IMG/VR virus record: IMGVR_UViG_3300022187_000041
Span: 1-51,200 of that record
From: a virus
Strand: one strand, 5' to 3'
Length of the DNA stretch: 51,200 nt
In this document: one piece after another, positions 8,966 to 18,045 of the stretch
Numbering within the stretch: position 1 is the first letter of the stretch
Layout: every line of letters starts with the position of its first letter
The notes under the pieces: generated by a model
Database searches by the model: none
Told to the model about the DNA's origin: nothing
What the model saw: the letters and a program-made list of their open reading frames with translations, nothing else
Position numbers and translations under genes: made by a program

Positions 8966-10558
8966 ATGTCTAGCTTTGACCAAGTAATAAAAAACATACT
9001 GTCTGATCTCTTTGGCTCTAATGAGCAAGAGGATGTAGTAAGACCTCAAGCCAGACCATCTGGTTTAGGTGCTCCCACTACTAGCCCACGCCCTCGACTT
9101 AGACCAGAACAGGATGACGATGATGAAGTAGCTATCCCGTCAGGAAGTGAGGCTACATCTAAGTTTATTGCTGCAATGGCTGACTATGATGATACACCTG
9201 AGCAAGGCGTAGACATACCTCTTTCTACTTTACAGACAGATGCTAGAAACCTGAACGGTAAGTACAAGACTACAGCTATGCAGTTAGCTAAACTTAACAA
9301 AGGTGCGCCTTTAACGGATGGCGGTAGAGCTAACGTAAGGGTTGCAGGTATAGAAGAAGACAATACATTAGACGATCTTTTGTTTGATGTAAGGGTTGCA
9401 ATGAATAGACGCCCTCTAGAAGAAATACCTTTATCTGAACAGCCTATAACAGGCCAAGGTTTTGATATGTCAGTTAAAGACATACAGATACACCTTAACT
9501 CTCGTGGGTATGATGTAGGTGGTATAGATGGTAAGATGGGTTCAAAGACACGGGCTGCTATCAAGTCTTTTCAAAAAGATGAGGGTCTGTCTGTAGACGG
9601 TATTGCAGGTAAGAACACACAAAGAGCACTACAAACTGAGAAACCTCTAGAACCAATAATTACAACTGTGTTAGATGATATAGACCCTTCAGCGGCTGCG
9701 CCTGATGATTCTCGTTTTATAGCTAATCCTTTAGATGAGTTTATGCCTAACTTAAACATAGGAAGCATTCGTGACATTAAGTTAGATACTACTGCCATAC
9801 AAACAAAGCTTTCAGATCTAGGTTATGATGTAGGGGAGATAGACGGTAAGATGGGTAAACGTACCCGTAAAGCTATCAGAGAGTTCCAAAAAGATAAAGG
9901 ACTAATGGCTGACGGTGTTGTTGGGCCTGACACTACAGAGGCTATAATACGTGAACAACGTACCTCTAACATAGACGAAGAGACAGGTATGCCAGAAGTA
10001 AAAGACGGTAGCATACTTTCAGGGCTAGGTAATCTTCTAGGTAATTTAGGTTTAGGTACTAGCGAGTTTAGGTTCTTTGCGGGTAATCTGACTAACCCTG
10101 GTGGTAAAAGAACAGAAAAGTCTTTAAATAAATCTGACATGAAGGCGTTACGTTCTGCAGTAAACGCAGCCATACAAGACGGTAGGTCTTATACTACGTA
10201 TGAAGACTTTGGTTTTGATGAAATGGAAGTAAATAAGTACAGCCCTTTAAGTGGTGTTATTGATCCTGACTTACGCATGGCTAGAAGTATAGGTGTATTT
10301 AATTTTGACGTAAACGACAAAGGAAATGTTGTTATTGAAGATACGTTTGACTTTAATCCAGGCCCTAAAAGAATAGCTTATTACGAAGCAGTTAAAAAGG
10401 GTAATAAAAAAGAAGCTTTGGCTATGCTTGCTGATGTATCACCTGTACAGGCAGCGTCTATGGTAGGCTACGCTAAACAAGAAAGCCTTAAAGAGCAAGA
10501 CAAACCCTACGAAACACAGATAAATATCAACTTAGGCAAACCTGATACGTGGTCCTGA
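8966..10558 (+). CDS. Virion-type protein with two peptidoglycan-binding domains
   Basis: A 530-residue protein with two PG_binding_1 domains: ~170-224 (IQIHLNSRGYDVGGIDGKMG, then TRAAIKSFQ and DGIAG) and ~276-330 (LSDLGYDVGEIDGKMG, then TRKAIREFQ and DGVVG). These three-helix domains bind cell-wall peptidoglycan. No catalytic wall-cleaving domain is seen here; the muramidase encoded 2.7 kb downstream may supply it. The N-terminus is disordered and Pro/Asp-rich; the C-terminal 150 residues look globular and unknown. The Shine-Dalgarno is weak (AAAGG). A role in anchoring to or crossing the cell wall during entry, or in lysis, is inference. Confidence 0.8.
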   Translation: MSSFDQVIKNILSDLFGSNEQEDVVRPQARPSGLGAPTTSPRPRLRPEQDDDDEVAIPSGSEATSKFIAAMADYDDTPEQGVDIPLSTLQTDARNLNGKYKTTAMQLAKLNKGAPLTDGGRANVRVAGIEEDNTLDDLLFDVRVAMNRRPLEEIPLSEQPITGQGFDMSVKDIQIHLNSRGYDVGGIDGKMGSKTRAAIKSFQKDEGLSVDGIAGKNTQRALQTEKPLEPIITTVLDDIDPSAAAPDDSRFIANPLDEFMPNLNIGSIRDIKLDTTAIQTKLSDLGYDVGEIDGKMGKRTRKAIREFQKDKGLMADGVVGPDTTEAIIREQRTSNIDEETGMPEVKDGSILSGLGNLLGNLGLGTSEFRFFAGNLTNPGGKRTEKSLNKSDMKALRSAVNAAIQDGRSYTTYEDFGFDEMEVNKYSPLSGVIDPDLRMARSIGVFNFDVNDKGNVVIEDTFDFNPGPKRIAYYEAVKKGNKKEALAMLADVSPVQAASMVGYAKQESLKEQDKPYETQININLGKPDTWS

Positions 10559-10559
10559 T

Positions 10560-11003
10560 ATGTTTGGCTTACCTTTAGAACTCATAACGATGCTCTTCTC
10601 CACTATCCTTGGTGGCGTCATGTCTATCTGGGGGCAGAACATGAAGAACAAGCAGGAGCAACAAAAGATGATGTTGCAGACTGCGCAGTTCAGAGCAGAC
10701 CAAGTTAACGAAGCTAGGAACGCAGGGAAGAACGATAAACACTTTGCTTGGACTAGGCGTATTATAGCTTTATCTGCAGTGTTCAGCATTATTGTCTTGC
10801 CAAAGCTAGTAGCAGTATGGTATCCTGAGGTTGGTGTAATCGTAGGGTACACAGAAGCAACGGGGGGTTTCTGGAACTGGTTGTTTGGCCCTGCAGAATC
10901 CGTACAGTGGCGTACAGCACAGGGTTTTGTAATCACACCTTTAGACACACATATAGTATCAGCAATCGTAGGTCTGTACTTTGGTGCAGGATTTACTAAG
11001 TAG
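10560..11003 (+). CDS. Membrane protein of the virion gene block
   Basis: A 147-residue protein with an N-terminal hydrophobic helix (LELITMLFSTILGGVMSIWG, ~5-24), a charged coiled coil (KNKQEQQKMMLQ), a second helix (IIALSAVFSIIVLPKLVAVW, ~68-87) and a third hydrophobic stretch at the C-terminus (IVSAIVGLYFGAGF). Found among structural genes, it could be a holin-like or ejection-channel protein; the sequence does not decide. It begins 1 bp after the upstream stop. Confidence 0.75.
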   Translation: MFGLPLELITMLFSTILGGVMSIWGQNMKNKQEQQKMMLQTAQFRADQVNEARNAGKNDKHFAWTRRIIALSAVFSIIVLPKLVAVWYPEVGVIVGYTEATGGFWNWLFGPAESVQWRTAQGFVITPLDTHIVSAIVGLYFGAGFTK

Positions 11004-11012
11004 GAAAATAAA

Positions 11013-11624
11013 ATGGCAGTATTAGAATATAGCAAACCTATTCCAGGTTCATCCCTTACGACACACAAGATAGGTGAGCGTCAGTGGGAAAGACCCCCAG
11101 AGATTGCCTCTGTAGACGAAGCTTTAAAGTACTACATGCAGCGGTTGACTGATGAAGAGATTATTGATGACTTCATGGTAGCCATAGAGTCAGGTATTGC
11201 TATTAACCCTCTAGTAAAAACTTTGTATATGTCAAACGTTATGCGAGGTGTACATAGTTTAGATGTAGGTATACTTGTTGCTCCTGCGTTGACTGAATAC
11301 TTTGCTGCTTTAGCTAGAAGCTATGATATAGAATACAAGATGTCTAATAAAGACTACAAGAAAGAGAAGCAAGAAAAAGAGAACGCTAAGATTACTATGC
11401 TTCTACAGGCTGCAGTTAAACAAGCAGATACACAGGATGAAGGTACAGCTATGTTACAGAACATGGCAGACTTTTTAGAGCAAGAAGTACCTGAGGAAGC
11501 TATGCCTGAAGAGGCTGTACCACAGGAAGAAGTACCAGAGGCTGAAGAGCTACAACAAGTAACAGAACCTGCTGAAGAGCCAATGCCGCCTGAGGGTGCA
11601 GGTCTTATGGCGAGAGGTGCATAA
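11013..11624 (+). CDS. Conserved phage protein with Pro/Glu-rich tail
   Basis: A 203-residue protein. Residues 1-150 are an ordered helical domain (SVDEALKYYMQRLTDEEIIDDFM is its start region). Residues ~155-200 are acidic, Pro-Glu-rich and probably disordered (repeats of EEAMP, EEAVP, EEVPE). The function is unknown. AGGAAAAT precedes the ATG. Its place between a membrane protein and candidate internal proteins suggests a virion role. Confidence 0.72.
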   Translation: MAVLEYSKPIPGSSLTTHKIGERQWERPPEIASVDEALKYYMQRLTDEEIIDDFMVAIESGIAINPLVKTLYMSNVMRGVHSLDVGILVAPALTEYFAALARSYDIEYKMSNKDYKKEKQEKENAKITMLLQAAVKQADTQDEGTAMLQNMADFLEQEVPEEAMPEEAVPQEEVPEAEELQQVTEPAEEPMPPEGAGLMARGA

Positions 11625-11626
11625 CT

Positions 11627-13237
11627 ATGGGTTTTAACTTTAAAGCATTTGCCACGGCGTTTATGGATGACCAAGCTAAGGCTATTCAGAAGCGTGTCCA
11701 AGATGCAGAGGACTATGAAGATCAACAGCGTGAACTAGCTGAACGTAATAAATCTGTTGTAGGTAAACGTAGAGCCTTAGTCAACTTAGCTAAAACAGAA
11801 ATCAATATGCTTAGAAAGCTAGGCGCAAAAGACAAGCACATCAATGCAGCTATTGCAGCAGGGCCAAAGGCTCTGTTTGAGTTCTCACAGTCGCTACAGA
11901 AAGAAGCACAGAAGAGGCCCAGCGCTGGTGGTTCGTACACATTTAGTGATAGTGAGCTAGATGCTTTCATTGATATGCCTGATGAGTTTTCCGCACAAGC
12001 TATGGACCCTGCTGAACACTACGCTAACTCTATTGGTTTAGCTTCACCATCACTAGGTAGTTACCAAGCTAAAGATCAGGGCTTCCTAAAGTCTGCGCTG
12101 GGCATGGGTCTTAAAGATTCAGCAAGGGCTAGACTGGATAAAGATGCGTACTACGAAGGCTACTCTATGATGGACATCAATGAGGTAGCTAGACAAGAAG
12201 CCTATGAGAGTATGGACCCCGGAACTTACTTCTCTTTTAGCCCTTCCAAGGATTACAATCCTGTGACTGTAGGTCCAGCTTTTAGAGAGGCCTATGATGA
12301 TGCGGGTGAATTATCTCAGGCTGTAGAGTCTCAGCTTCGTAGACAGTTTCCTGCAGAGGCAGACTACATGCAAGAAAAAGCTAGGATTATCGCACGTCAA
12401 AGATCAGGTGTGATTGATGCGTATGCTCAGCAGTTTGGTAAACGTTTCTTAGAGGATACATCTATTAACCTACAAGGTCTAATGGGTGATGATTTGTATC
12501 AAGCTACATACATGAATTACCAAAGCCAAGATGACTTGGAAAGATACATTGTAGATGGCTTGCTTGACCTAGAAGGTATTAGCGTTGGTAGTACTGTTAA
12601 AACAAAGGACAATGAGGGCAGAATTGTAGAGATTACATTAGGTGAAGGTGATGAAGTCTCTCGTATGAAGATTAACGGTAGGGTTGTAGATGATGATGAT
12701 GTAGCTGCCCTAGTAGCTAACCTACAAAAGCAGGGACTTCTTAGTCAGTCTTCTATAGCTGTAGGGGGTCAGCCTCTACCAGAAGCGGAACCTGAGGTAG
12801 ATCCAGAAAAGGTATTCTTTTCAGGTGATGACATCCCAGACGGAACCTTTGATGGTAAACTACACTATGTAAAAGAAACAGATAAAGGTAGAGGTGTAGC
12901 TTTAGGTGTACCACCAAGACCAGCAGAGGGTTTGTTTGCTGAGTTTAGAGGCTCAGGTATGGATGGTGCAACCAGAGATAAGATACTCTCAGGTGAGATG
13001 CCTGTACCCGATAACTTAAAGCCTAGCCAATGGGATGAACTGTTTGGGAATACACATAATGCTGACGGAACACGTAAAGTAACTGTTGACACAACAGAAA
13101 CAATACGTTATACTGAGTCTAATCCATTGGATTTAAAAACAATGAGTTCAGACGAGGCAGAAGAAGCATATGAGAATCTTAAAAAAGGCGAGTATTTTAT
13201 TAATCCTGCTGACGGTAGGGTACTTCCTAAGCGTTAG
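11627..13237 (+). CDS. Candidate internal virion protein
   Basis: A 536-residue protein, starting 2 bp after the previous stop. The N-terminal ~100 residues are a basic helical coiled coil (AKAIQKRVQDAEDYEDQQRE). The middle is mixed helix; residues ~315-360 contain a beta-rich stretch with a KOW/SH3-like look (VGSTVKTKDNEGRIVEITLG). No known domain is certain. Position points to an ejected or inner-core protein. A promoter for the next genes lies inside its 3' end. Confidence 0.7.
   Translation: MGFNFKAFATAFMDDQAKAIQKRVQDAEDYEDQQRELAERNKSVVGKRRALVNLAKTEINMLRKLGAKDKHINAAIAAGPKALFEFSQSLQKEAQKRPSAGGSYTFSDSELDAFIDMPDEFSAQAMDPAEHYANSIGLASPSLGSYQAKDQGFLKSALGMGLKDSARARLDKDAYYEGYSMMDINEVARQEAYESMDPGTYFSFSPSKDYNPVTVGPAFREAYDDAGELSQAVESQLRRQFPAEADYMQEKARIIARQRSGVIDAYAQQFGKRFLEDTSINLQGLMGDDLYQATYMNYQSQDDLERYIVDGLLDLEGISVGSTVKTKDNEGRIVEITLGEGDEVSRMKINGRVVDDDDVAALVANLQKQGLLSQSSIAVGGQPLPEAEPEVDPEKVFFSGDDIPDGTFDGKLHYVKETDKGRGVALGVPPRPAEGLFAEFRGSGMDGATRDKILSGEMPVPDNLKPSQWDELFGNTHNADGTRKVTVDTTETIRYTESNPLDLKTMSSDEAEEAYENLKKGEYFINPADGRVLPKR
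13086..13114 (+). promoter_or_regulatory. Internal sigma70-like promoter before the muramidase gene
   Basis: TTGACA at 13086-13091, 17 bp, TATACT at 13109-13114 (five of six at -10). It lies in the 3' coding end of the upstream gene. The predicted start near 13121 precedes the muramidase start by about 127 bp. It would allow the muramidase and the 1222-aa protein to be transcribed separately from the genes before them. Confidence 0.6.
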
Positions 13238-13247
13238 GGGTTTAAAC

Positions 13248-13814
13248 ATGGGAAATGCAATTGACTTCTCACAGAGGGGAAGCACAGGAAACACTATAGA
13301 TTTTTCCACAAGATCTACAGATACTTCTTTAGTAGAGAAACCACAAGCGCCTGTACACACAGGACCGTTTGAAAGTAAAGCAGCTTTTATAAGTGCAATA
13401 CAACCTTTAGCTAAACAGCTATCTCAAGAGTTAGGTATTGATGAGCGTGTTATCATTGCACAAAGTGCGGTGGAAACAGGGTGGGGTAGTAAAGTAAAAG
13501 GTAATAGCTTCTTTGGTATCAAAGCACATGGCGGTGAAGGTATTGACTTTACTACACATGAAGTTGTCAACGGTCAAAGAGTTAAGATCCAAGACACCTT
13601 TAAAGCATATAATAGTTTAGCTGATAGTGTACAAGGCTACGGTACTTTTTTACAAGAGAACCCACGCTACAAACCTTTCCTTACAGCTACTACATTAGAA
13701 GAACAGATTGCTGCATTAGGTAGGTCAGGCTACGCTACAGACCCTAACTACGCAAAGACAGTAAGAAGTATAGCTAAAGGAAAAACTCTCAGAGAGTTAG
13801 GCGGTTATGAATGA
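13248..13814 (+). CDS. Glucosaminidase-type muramidase (peptidoglycan hydrolase)
   Basis: A 188-residue protein with a FlgJ/LytF-type glucosaminidase domain from ~43 to 188. Key parts are the catalytic Glu in QSAVETGWG (E76), NSFFGIKA, and DTFKAYNSLADSVQGY. It cleaves glycan strands of the cell wall, for lysis or genome entry. The ATG at 13248 follows AGGGGT at 6 bp. An earlier in-frame ATG at 13170 would add 26 residues with a hydrophobic helix (ASILLILLTVGYFLSV), giving a signal-anchor form that overlaps the upstream gene by 68 bp. I prefer the shorter form. It overlaps the next gene by ATGA. Confidence 0.8.
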   Translation: MGNAIDFSQRGSTGNTIDFSTRSTDTSLVEKPQAPVHTGPFESKAAFISAIQPLAKQLSQELGIDERVIIAQSAVETGWGSKVKGNSFFGIKAHGGEGIDFTTHEVVNGQRVKIQDTFKAYNSLADSVQGYGTFLQENPRYKPFLTATTLEEQIAALGRSGYATDPNYAKTVRSIAKGKTLRELGGYE

Positions 13815-16800
13815 CAAACCAAGTAGATATATTTAAGAAGTATGGATTAGGAGAGGGTGGCTTTGCAAAAGTAGAGCCACCTATGCACAAGCATAGCTCC
13901 ACTGTGTTAGACAATGAAGAGGAAGTCTTTGATAGTCCTGTACCTGAGGGTCAGAAGTTAAAGAAGAAAGACCTGTATAGATACGAAAACCTTAACACCA
14001 TACGTGACTACATGTCAGCCAACAAAGGCGCTGACTATATGGATATAAGTGAGGAAACTCTAGTAGAAGACTTTGTTGACCACATGCGTTTCTTTAATAC
14101 TAACGCTGTGTCTACTGCAGGTGAGGTACGCTTTATAAGTAAGGCTGATGAGAACACTAAGGCTATGGCTGCACAGGCGTACAACTTGTACGACAGCTTA
14201 GGTAATGTGTTTGTCAATGACGGTATATACGGTGCGTTAGACGGTGTGAAAGACTACGTGTTTGCTGCAGCGTCAGACCCTACAAACTATGTGGGTGCGC
14301 TTACTGGTGGTTTCGGTAAGGCGGCTGCATTAGGTGTAACACAAACAGGTAAGGCTGCAATTAAGCAAGCAGCAAGTCAGGCCGCTAAACGTGCAGCACA
14401 GAGTGGTGCTACTAAGCAAGCCGCTGAGAATGCTGGTATTGAGGCTGGTACTCTAATGGCTCAGAAGATGATAGCTAAGAGTGCGTCTAGCAAAGAAGTC
14501 TCTATGGCAGCACGTAAGGCTGCAAAGAAAGCCAAGGCAGAAGTTAGACTTCGGGCTGCACAAAATGCTGCATCAGGTGTAGCTAAAGATGAACTAAAGA
14601 AGGCTGGCAAGAGGGCTGTACTACAGACTACAGCTATTGATGCACTTGTAGCAGGTATACAGGATAATGCTATCCAACATATTTACCTAGATGTAGGTGC
14701 TCAAGAAGAATACAGTGAGTTACAAACAGGTTTATCTCTTGCGCTGGGCGGTGTAGGGGGTGGCTTGCATTACGCCTTTGGTAAGTTTGGTGGTGCGTCA
14801 GGCTTAGGTGATGCTGTACAAGAAGCACAGATAGCAGGACGTGCAGAGAAGTCAACTGAGCTAGTAGACAGAGCTAAGATTGCTTCACTAGACAAAGACA
14901 TTAAAGCTGCAGAGGCTATGCCAGCAGCAACCAAGGGTCAGAAGACAGCTAGAACTAGAAAGATAAACCAACTCAAGGCAGAGAAGCGTAGACTAAAACG
15001 TGAGACTGTAGGTAAGCCTTTGCTACCTGACGTTAAGGATCAGGATAGAGCATCTAACGCTATCAAGGATGGTATCAAAAGATGGGATGAAAAAGTCAAA
15101 GCAGGTGAGGAAGTCTTAGAAGAGAATACCGCTATACCTGAAACTCTCTTACGTCAAATTATGTTAGGTGATGGTAATAAGGGTGGTGTTGTAGAAGTCT
15201 TTAGGGATAAAGGTATAAAGATTCGTAGGGACACTAAGGTGTCTGACATTATGACTAACCTGTTAAGGTTCATGCCAGAAGAAGAACTACAAGAGATCTC
15301 TGGATTGTTCAGAAGTCGTGTAGGTGTAACACTAGGTGAGGCTGCTGACTTAGGTGTGGAGATTGGCGAGATTATTGCAGCAGATGTATCCAGAGCAGGA
15401 CGTAAGCTTGCAGTTATGTCTCAGGTTAGACGCACTATAGACGGTGGTGTCGTTGCTGGTAACGAGATACTTAAAGAAACACTAAACAGTAAAGAACTAC
15501 GTGACACACTTGAGTCTGAGTTTGCCTTAGCTAGAAAAGCTAAGCGTTTTTCTTACGGTCAGAACGTATGGAAACGTATGTTGGTTTCATCTCCTGCTAC
15601 TACAGCCGCAAACGTCATGGGCTTCGGGCAGTTTTTTACTGGTCAAGTTGTAGCTGACACTATGTCATCTGGTCTTCTTATGGTTGGCGCTGCAGGGCGT
15701 TACGGTATAGGCGACAAAGTAGGTGCAGATAAACTATTCCGACAGGCTAAAGTCTATCGTCAAATACAAACTCAAAAGATGAAGAACTTTGCTGACCCTT
15801 TCACAACGCATGATGCTTACATGAAGATGATGAAAGAGATCAAAGATGAAACAGGGCAGTCAGATATTCAAGGTTTGCTGTTTGAAACAGTAGCAGGGGG
15901 AGTAGAGCGAAGCGCTAAGCGTTTTGGAATGGACCCTAACGATCCTGTGTACAAGAATGTAGAAAGACTAACAAACGCATCTATGAATATTACGGGTGTG
16001 CGTATTCAAGATACATTCACTAAGTCACAGATGTTTATGACTGAACTAGACAAGTACCTACAGTTAAAGAAAGAAGTATCACTCAAGACAATTCTCAAAG
16101 AAGGTAGACTAGAGGAGATAGACGATGACGTTATTGGTGCTGCTATTGACACGACACTACGGTCTGTCTTTTCCAAAGACTACACGACAAAAGATCAAGC
16201 CTTCGGAGAGATAGCTAAGTTTGTAGAGAAAGCTTCTAACACCCCAGGTTTGGGAACTATCATACCTTTCGGTAGATTTATGAATAACGTTGTAGCTACA
16301 GCTTATCAGTGGGGTCCAGCATCATTGCTACCTGCTGCATCACGCATAGCTAAGGATGGAGACATCCAGTCTATTGAGGCTATGTCCAGAGCTTTAGTAG
16401 GTACATCAGGATTAGGTATGGCTATGCTGTACTCAGAGAAGCAAGAGAAGCAAGGCCTAGCTTTCAATGAGATTAACACAGGCGGCGGTACTATCATAGA
16501 TGTACGTAACGTATTCCCTATGTCAGCCTTCTTAGCTATGGGTAGGGCTGCAAACCTTAAACGTAAAGGTGAGCCTGTACCTAAAGAGCTTTACCAAGAG
16601 ATAGGTAACCAGCTTGCCATTGGTCAGGTTGCACGAGATGCACAGTTTGCAAACGACATGTACAATATTATGGACATGATGTTCAACGCAGAGGGTGGCA
16701 ACAGAAGCAGAGGCTTTGAGGCTTTGTACAAGTCAACAGGTAATATCGCTGCTGGCTTCACACGTCCTCTTGATGCAGCTAACAGAATGGTTGGCTTCCT

Positions 16801-17479
16801 GACTGACACTGATACAGCCAAGGACGTTAGACAAGCTAAGGGTGGCGCAGTGTTTACGCAAAGCGCATCTAAATACTTTGACAATATCCTAGAGGTATTG
16901 ATAGGTGAAACAGATACTATCACTGGTGAAAAACTACGAGTAGCTACACGTAAGGGTGACGTATATGACGCTAATCCATTGGCTAGGATACTAGGTATCA
17001 ACATCAAGAAAGGCAGAACAGCAGCAGAGAAAGTATACTCGCTGTCTGAACTACAGACATGGACAGCAGACCAACGTGGTAAGATCCCTATGTACGACAG
17101 GATCTTTAATGAGTCAATTGCTCCTATGCTAGAGCCTAGAATGTCTAGACTTTTAAAGGATGAACGATTTACTGAGGGGAAGGGTTTACCTGCAGGTGCA
17201 AGCTTGCTGCAGTATCGTAGAGACAGGGTTAAATATGAGCTTCAACAAGCTCGTAAAGAAACACGAAACATGCTAGACTATTATGAGAATCCCGGTTTCA
17301 TGGATCGGTTACGCTTTAAGGCTTACACTAAGGGTACTAAAGAGCAACAAGCAGAAGCCCTCAAGTACATGAAGCGTAACGGTGTCTCCTCTACAGATGT
17401 AAGAGAGTTCAACTTCAGAGAGTTAAACATGTACAACTCATACATAGATCATCTCAATTACCTAAAGAAGGGTAACTAA
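13811..17479 (+). CDS. Very large candidate internal/ejection protein
   Basis: A 1222-residue protein, last gene of the rightward block, coupled to the muramidase by an ATGA overlap. Residues ~155-270 are Ala/Lys-rich helices (KAAIKQAASQAAKRAAQSG), ~270-320 are more hydrophobic, and residues ~340-400 form charged coiled coil. Several amphipathic or hydrophobic stretches occur later (TTAANVMGFGQFFTGQVVAD; LLMVGAAGRYGIG). I see no lytic transglycosylase motif, unlike T7 gp16. By size, location and composition it is probably ejected with the DNA; this is inference. Confidence 0.72.
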   Translation: MTNQVDIFKKYGLGEGGFAKVEPPMHKHSSTVLDNEEEVFDSPVPEGQKLKKKDLYRYENLNTIRDYMSANKGADYMDISEETLVEDFVDHMRFFNTNAVSTAGEVRFISKADENTKAMAAQAYNLYDSLGNVFVNDGIYGALDGVKDYVFAAASDPTNYVGALTGGFGKAAALGVTQTGKAAIKQAASQAAKRAAQSGATKQAAENAGIEAGTLMAQKMIAKSASSKEVSMAARKAAKKAKAEVRLRAAQNAASGVAKDELKKAGKRAVLQTTAIDALVAGIQDNAIQHIYLDVGAQEEYSELQTGLSLALGGVGGGLHYAFGKFGGASGLGDAVQEAQIAGRAEKSTELVDRAKIASLDKDIKAAEAMPAATKGQKTARTRKINQLKAEKRRLKRETVGKPLLPDVKDQDRASNAIKDGIKRWDEKVKAGEEVLEENTAIPETLLRQIMLGDGNKGGVVEVFRDKGIKIRRDTKVSDIMTNLLRFMPEEELQEISGLFRSRVGVTLGEAADLGVEIGEIIAADVSRAGRKLAVMSQVRRTIDGGVVAGNEILKETLNSKELRDTLESEFALARKAKRFSYGQNVWKRMLVSSPATTAANVMGFGQFFTGQVVADTMSSGLLMVGAAGRYGIGDKVGADKLFRQAKVYRQIQTQKMKNFADPFTTHDAYMKMMKEIKDETGQSDIQGLLFETVAGGVERSAKRFGMDPNDPVYKNVERLTNASMNITGVRIQDTFTKSQMFMTELDKYLQLKKEVSLKTILKEGRLEEIDDDVIGAAIDTTLRSVFSKDYTTKDQAFGEIAKFVEKASNTPGLGTIIPFGRFMNNVVATAYQWGPASLLPAASRIAKDGDIQSIEAMSRALVGTSGLGMAMLYSEKQEKQGLAFNEINTGGGTIIDVRNVFPMSAFLAMGRAANLKRKGEPVPKELYQEIGNQLAIGQVARDAQFANDMYNIMDMMFNAEGGNRSRGFEALYKSTGNIAAGFTRPLDAANRMVGFLTDTDTAKDVRQAKGGAVFTQSASKYFDNILEVLIGETDTITGEKLRVATRKGDVYDANPLARILGINIKKGRTAAEKVYSLSELQTWTADQRGKIPMYDRIFNESIAPMLEPRMSRLLKDERFTEGKGLPAGASLLQYRRDRVKYELQQARKETRNMLDYYENPGFMDRLRFKAYTKGTKEQQAEALKYMKRNGVSSTDVREFNFRELNMYNSYIDHLNYLKKGN

Positions 17480-17488
17480 GAAAAGAAG

Positions 17489-17514
17489 AGGGGGCCACGA
17501 CAGCCCCCTTTTTT
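17489..17514. terminator. Rho-independent terminator between convergent operons
   Basis: A 7-bp perfect stem, AGGGGGC (17489-17495) with GCCCCCT (17503-17509), and a 7-nt loop, followed by TTTTTT on the plus strand. The minus-strand side also ends in a U-rich run (TCTTCTTTT), so it may work in both directions. It lies exactly where the rightward block (ends 17479) meets the leftward block (ends 17513). Confidence 0.9.
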
Positions 17515-17725
17515 ATTTAAGTTTAGTTACTTCCGCTGCATGTCTAGCTAATAAGATAGCATCTTCTATACTTTGCAGTGCTCTATCTTTTGATTTAGAT
17601 TCATACAGGCTAGTAGATATGTGACGCTGGGCAGGTATCAATAAGGTAACTAACTTATCGTAGAACTCTTCCTGCCTAGCTCGTGTGTGCTTTTTAGCTT
17701 CTTCTTCTATGTTCACATTATGCAC
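17513..17725 (-). CDS. Small helical protein, candidate Acb2/Tad1-like cyclic-nucleotide sponge
   Basis: A 70-residue, all-helical protein. The second half (SKSKDRALQSIEDAILLARH, then AAEVTKL) resembles the hairpin of the Acb2/Tad1 family, where SREKSLALTKLEEAVMWANA-type sequence is typical. Acb2 and Tad1 are small phage proteins that bind cyclic (oligo)nucleotide alarms and so block CBASS or Thoeris immunity. I made this match by eye; ligand residues were not checked and generic helical similarity could mislead. It is the last gene of the leftward early block, overlaps the gene before it by 8 bp, and ends in the terminator. Confidence 0.5.
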   Translation of the reverse strand: MHNVNIEEEAKKHTRARQEEFYDKLVTLLIPAQRHISTSLYESKSKDRALQSIEDAILLARHAAEVTKLK

Positions 17726-17906
17726 TCTCTGGTATCTGGAAACAGTATGTTTTAGCTGTAGCTGATGGCCCTGGTTTTGAATCTTCTAAGCGTGTTTCCA
17801 TTTTAGAACCTACCTCACTACAAGACGCACGGTCCATGAACAAACCATTAAAGGCATGTACCTGTACCTTACCTTCAAACATCATAACTAGCAGTAAAGC
17901 ATACAT
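17718..17906 (-). CDS. Small cysteine-containing, probably exported protein
   Basis: A 62-residue protein. A short hydrophobic start (MYALLLVMMFEGKVQVHAFN) is followed by a region with two Cys (ASCSEVG and TYCFQIP), possibly a disulphide in the periplasm. The function is unknown. It overlaps the downstream gene by 8 bp and starts 2 bp after the 39-residue gene, so it is part of the same coupled unit. Confidence 0.65.
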   Translation of the reverse strand: MYALLLVMMFEGKVQVHAFNGLFMDRASCSEVGSKMETRLEDSKPGPSATAKTYCFQIPESA

Positions 17907-17907
17907 A

Positions 17908-18027
17908 CTAGAACCAACTCTTCACTTGATCAATCAAAGCTGGTCCGTGCTCCGCTGCTAAGTTAACTACTTCTCCGATAGCTACCATACCGATAGTTGC
18001 TACTGCCATAAATTCAATACCTGTCAT
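17908..18027 (-). CDS. Very small hydrophobic protein (39 aa)
   Basis: A short gene encoding MTGIEFMAVATIGMVAIGEV and continuing to a C-terminus KSWF. One hydrophobic or amphipathic helix (residues ~5-22) suggests membrane association. The ATG at 18027 has an excellent ribosome site (AAGGAGAAGTAAA). It is packed 1 bp from the next gene. The function is unknown; too short for most gene callers. Confidence 0.65.
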   Translation of the reverse strand: MTGIEFMAVATIGMVAIGEVVNLAAEHGPALIDQVKSWF

Positions 18028-18045
18028 TTTACTTCTCCTTTGGGT

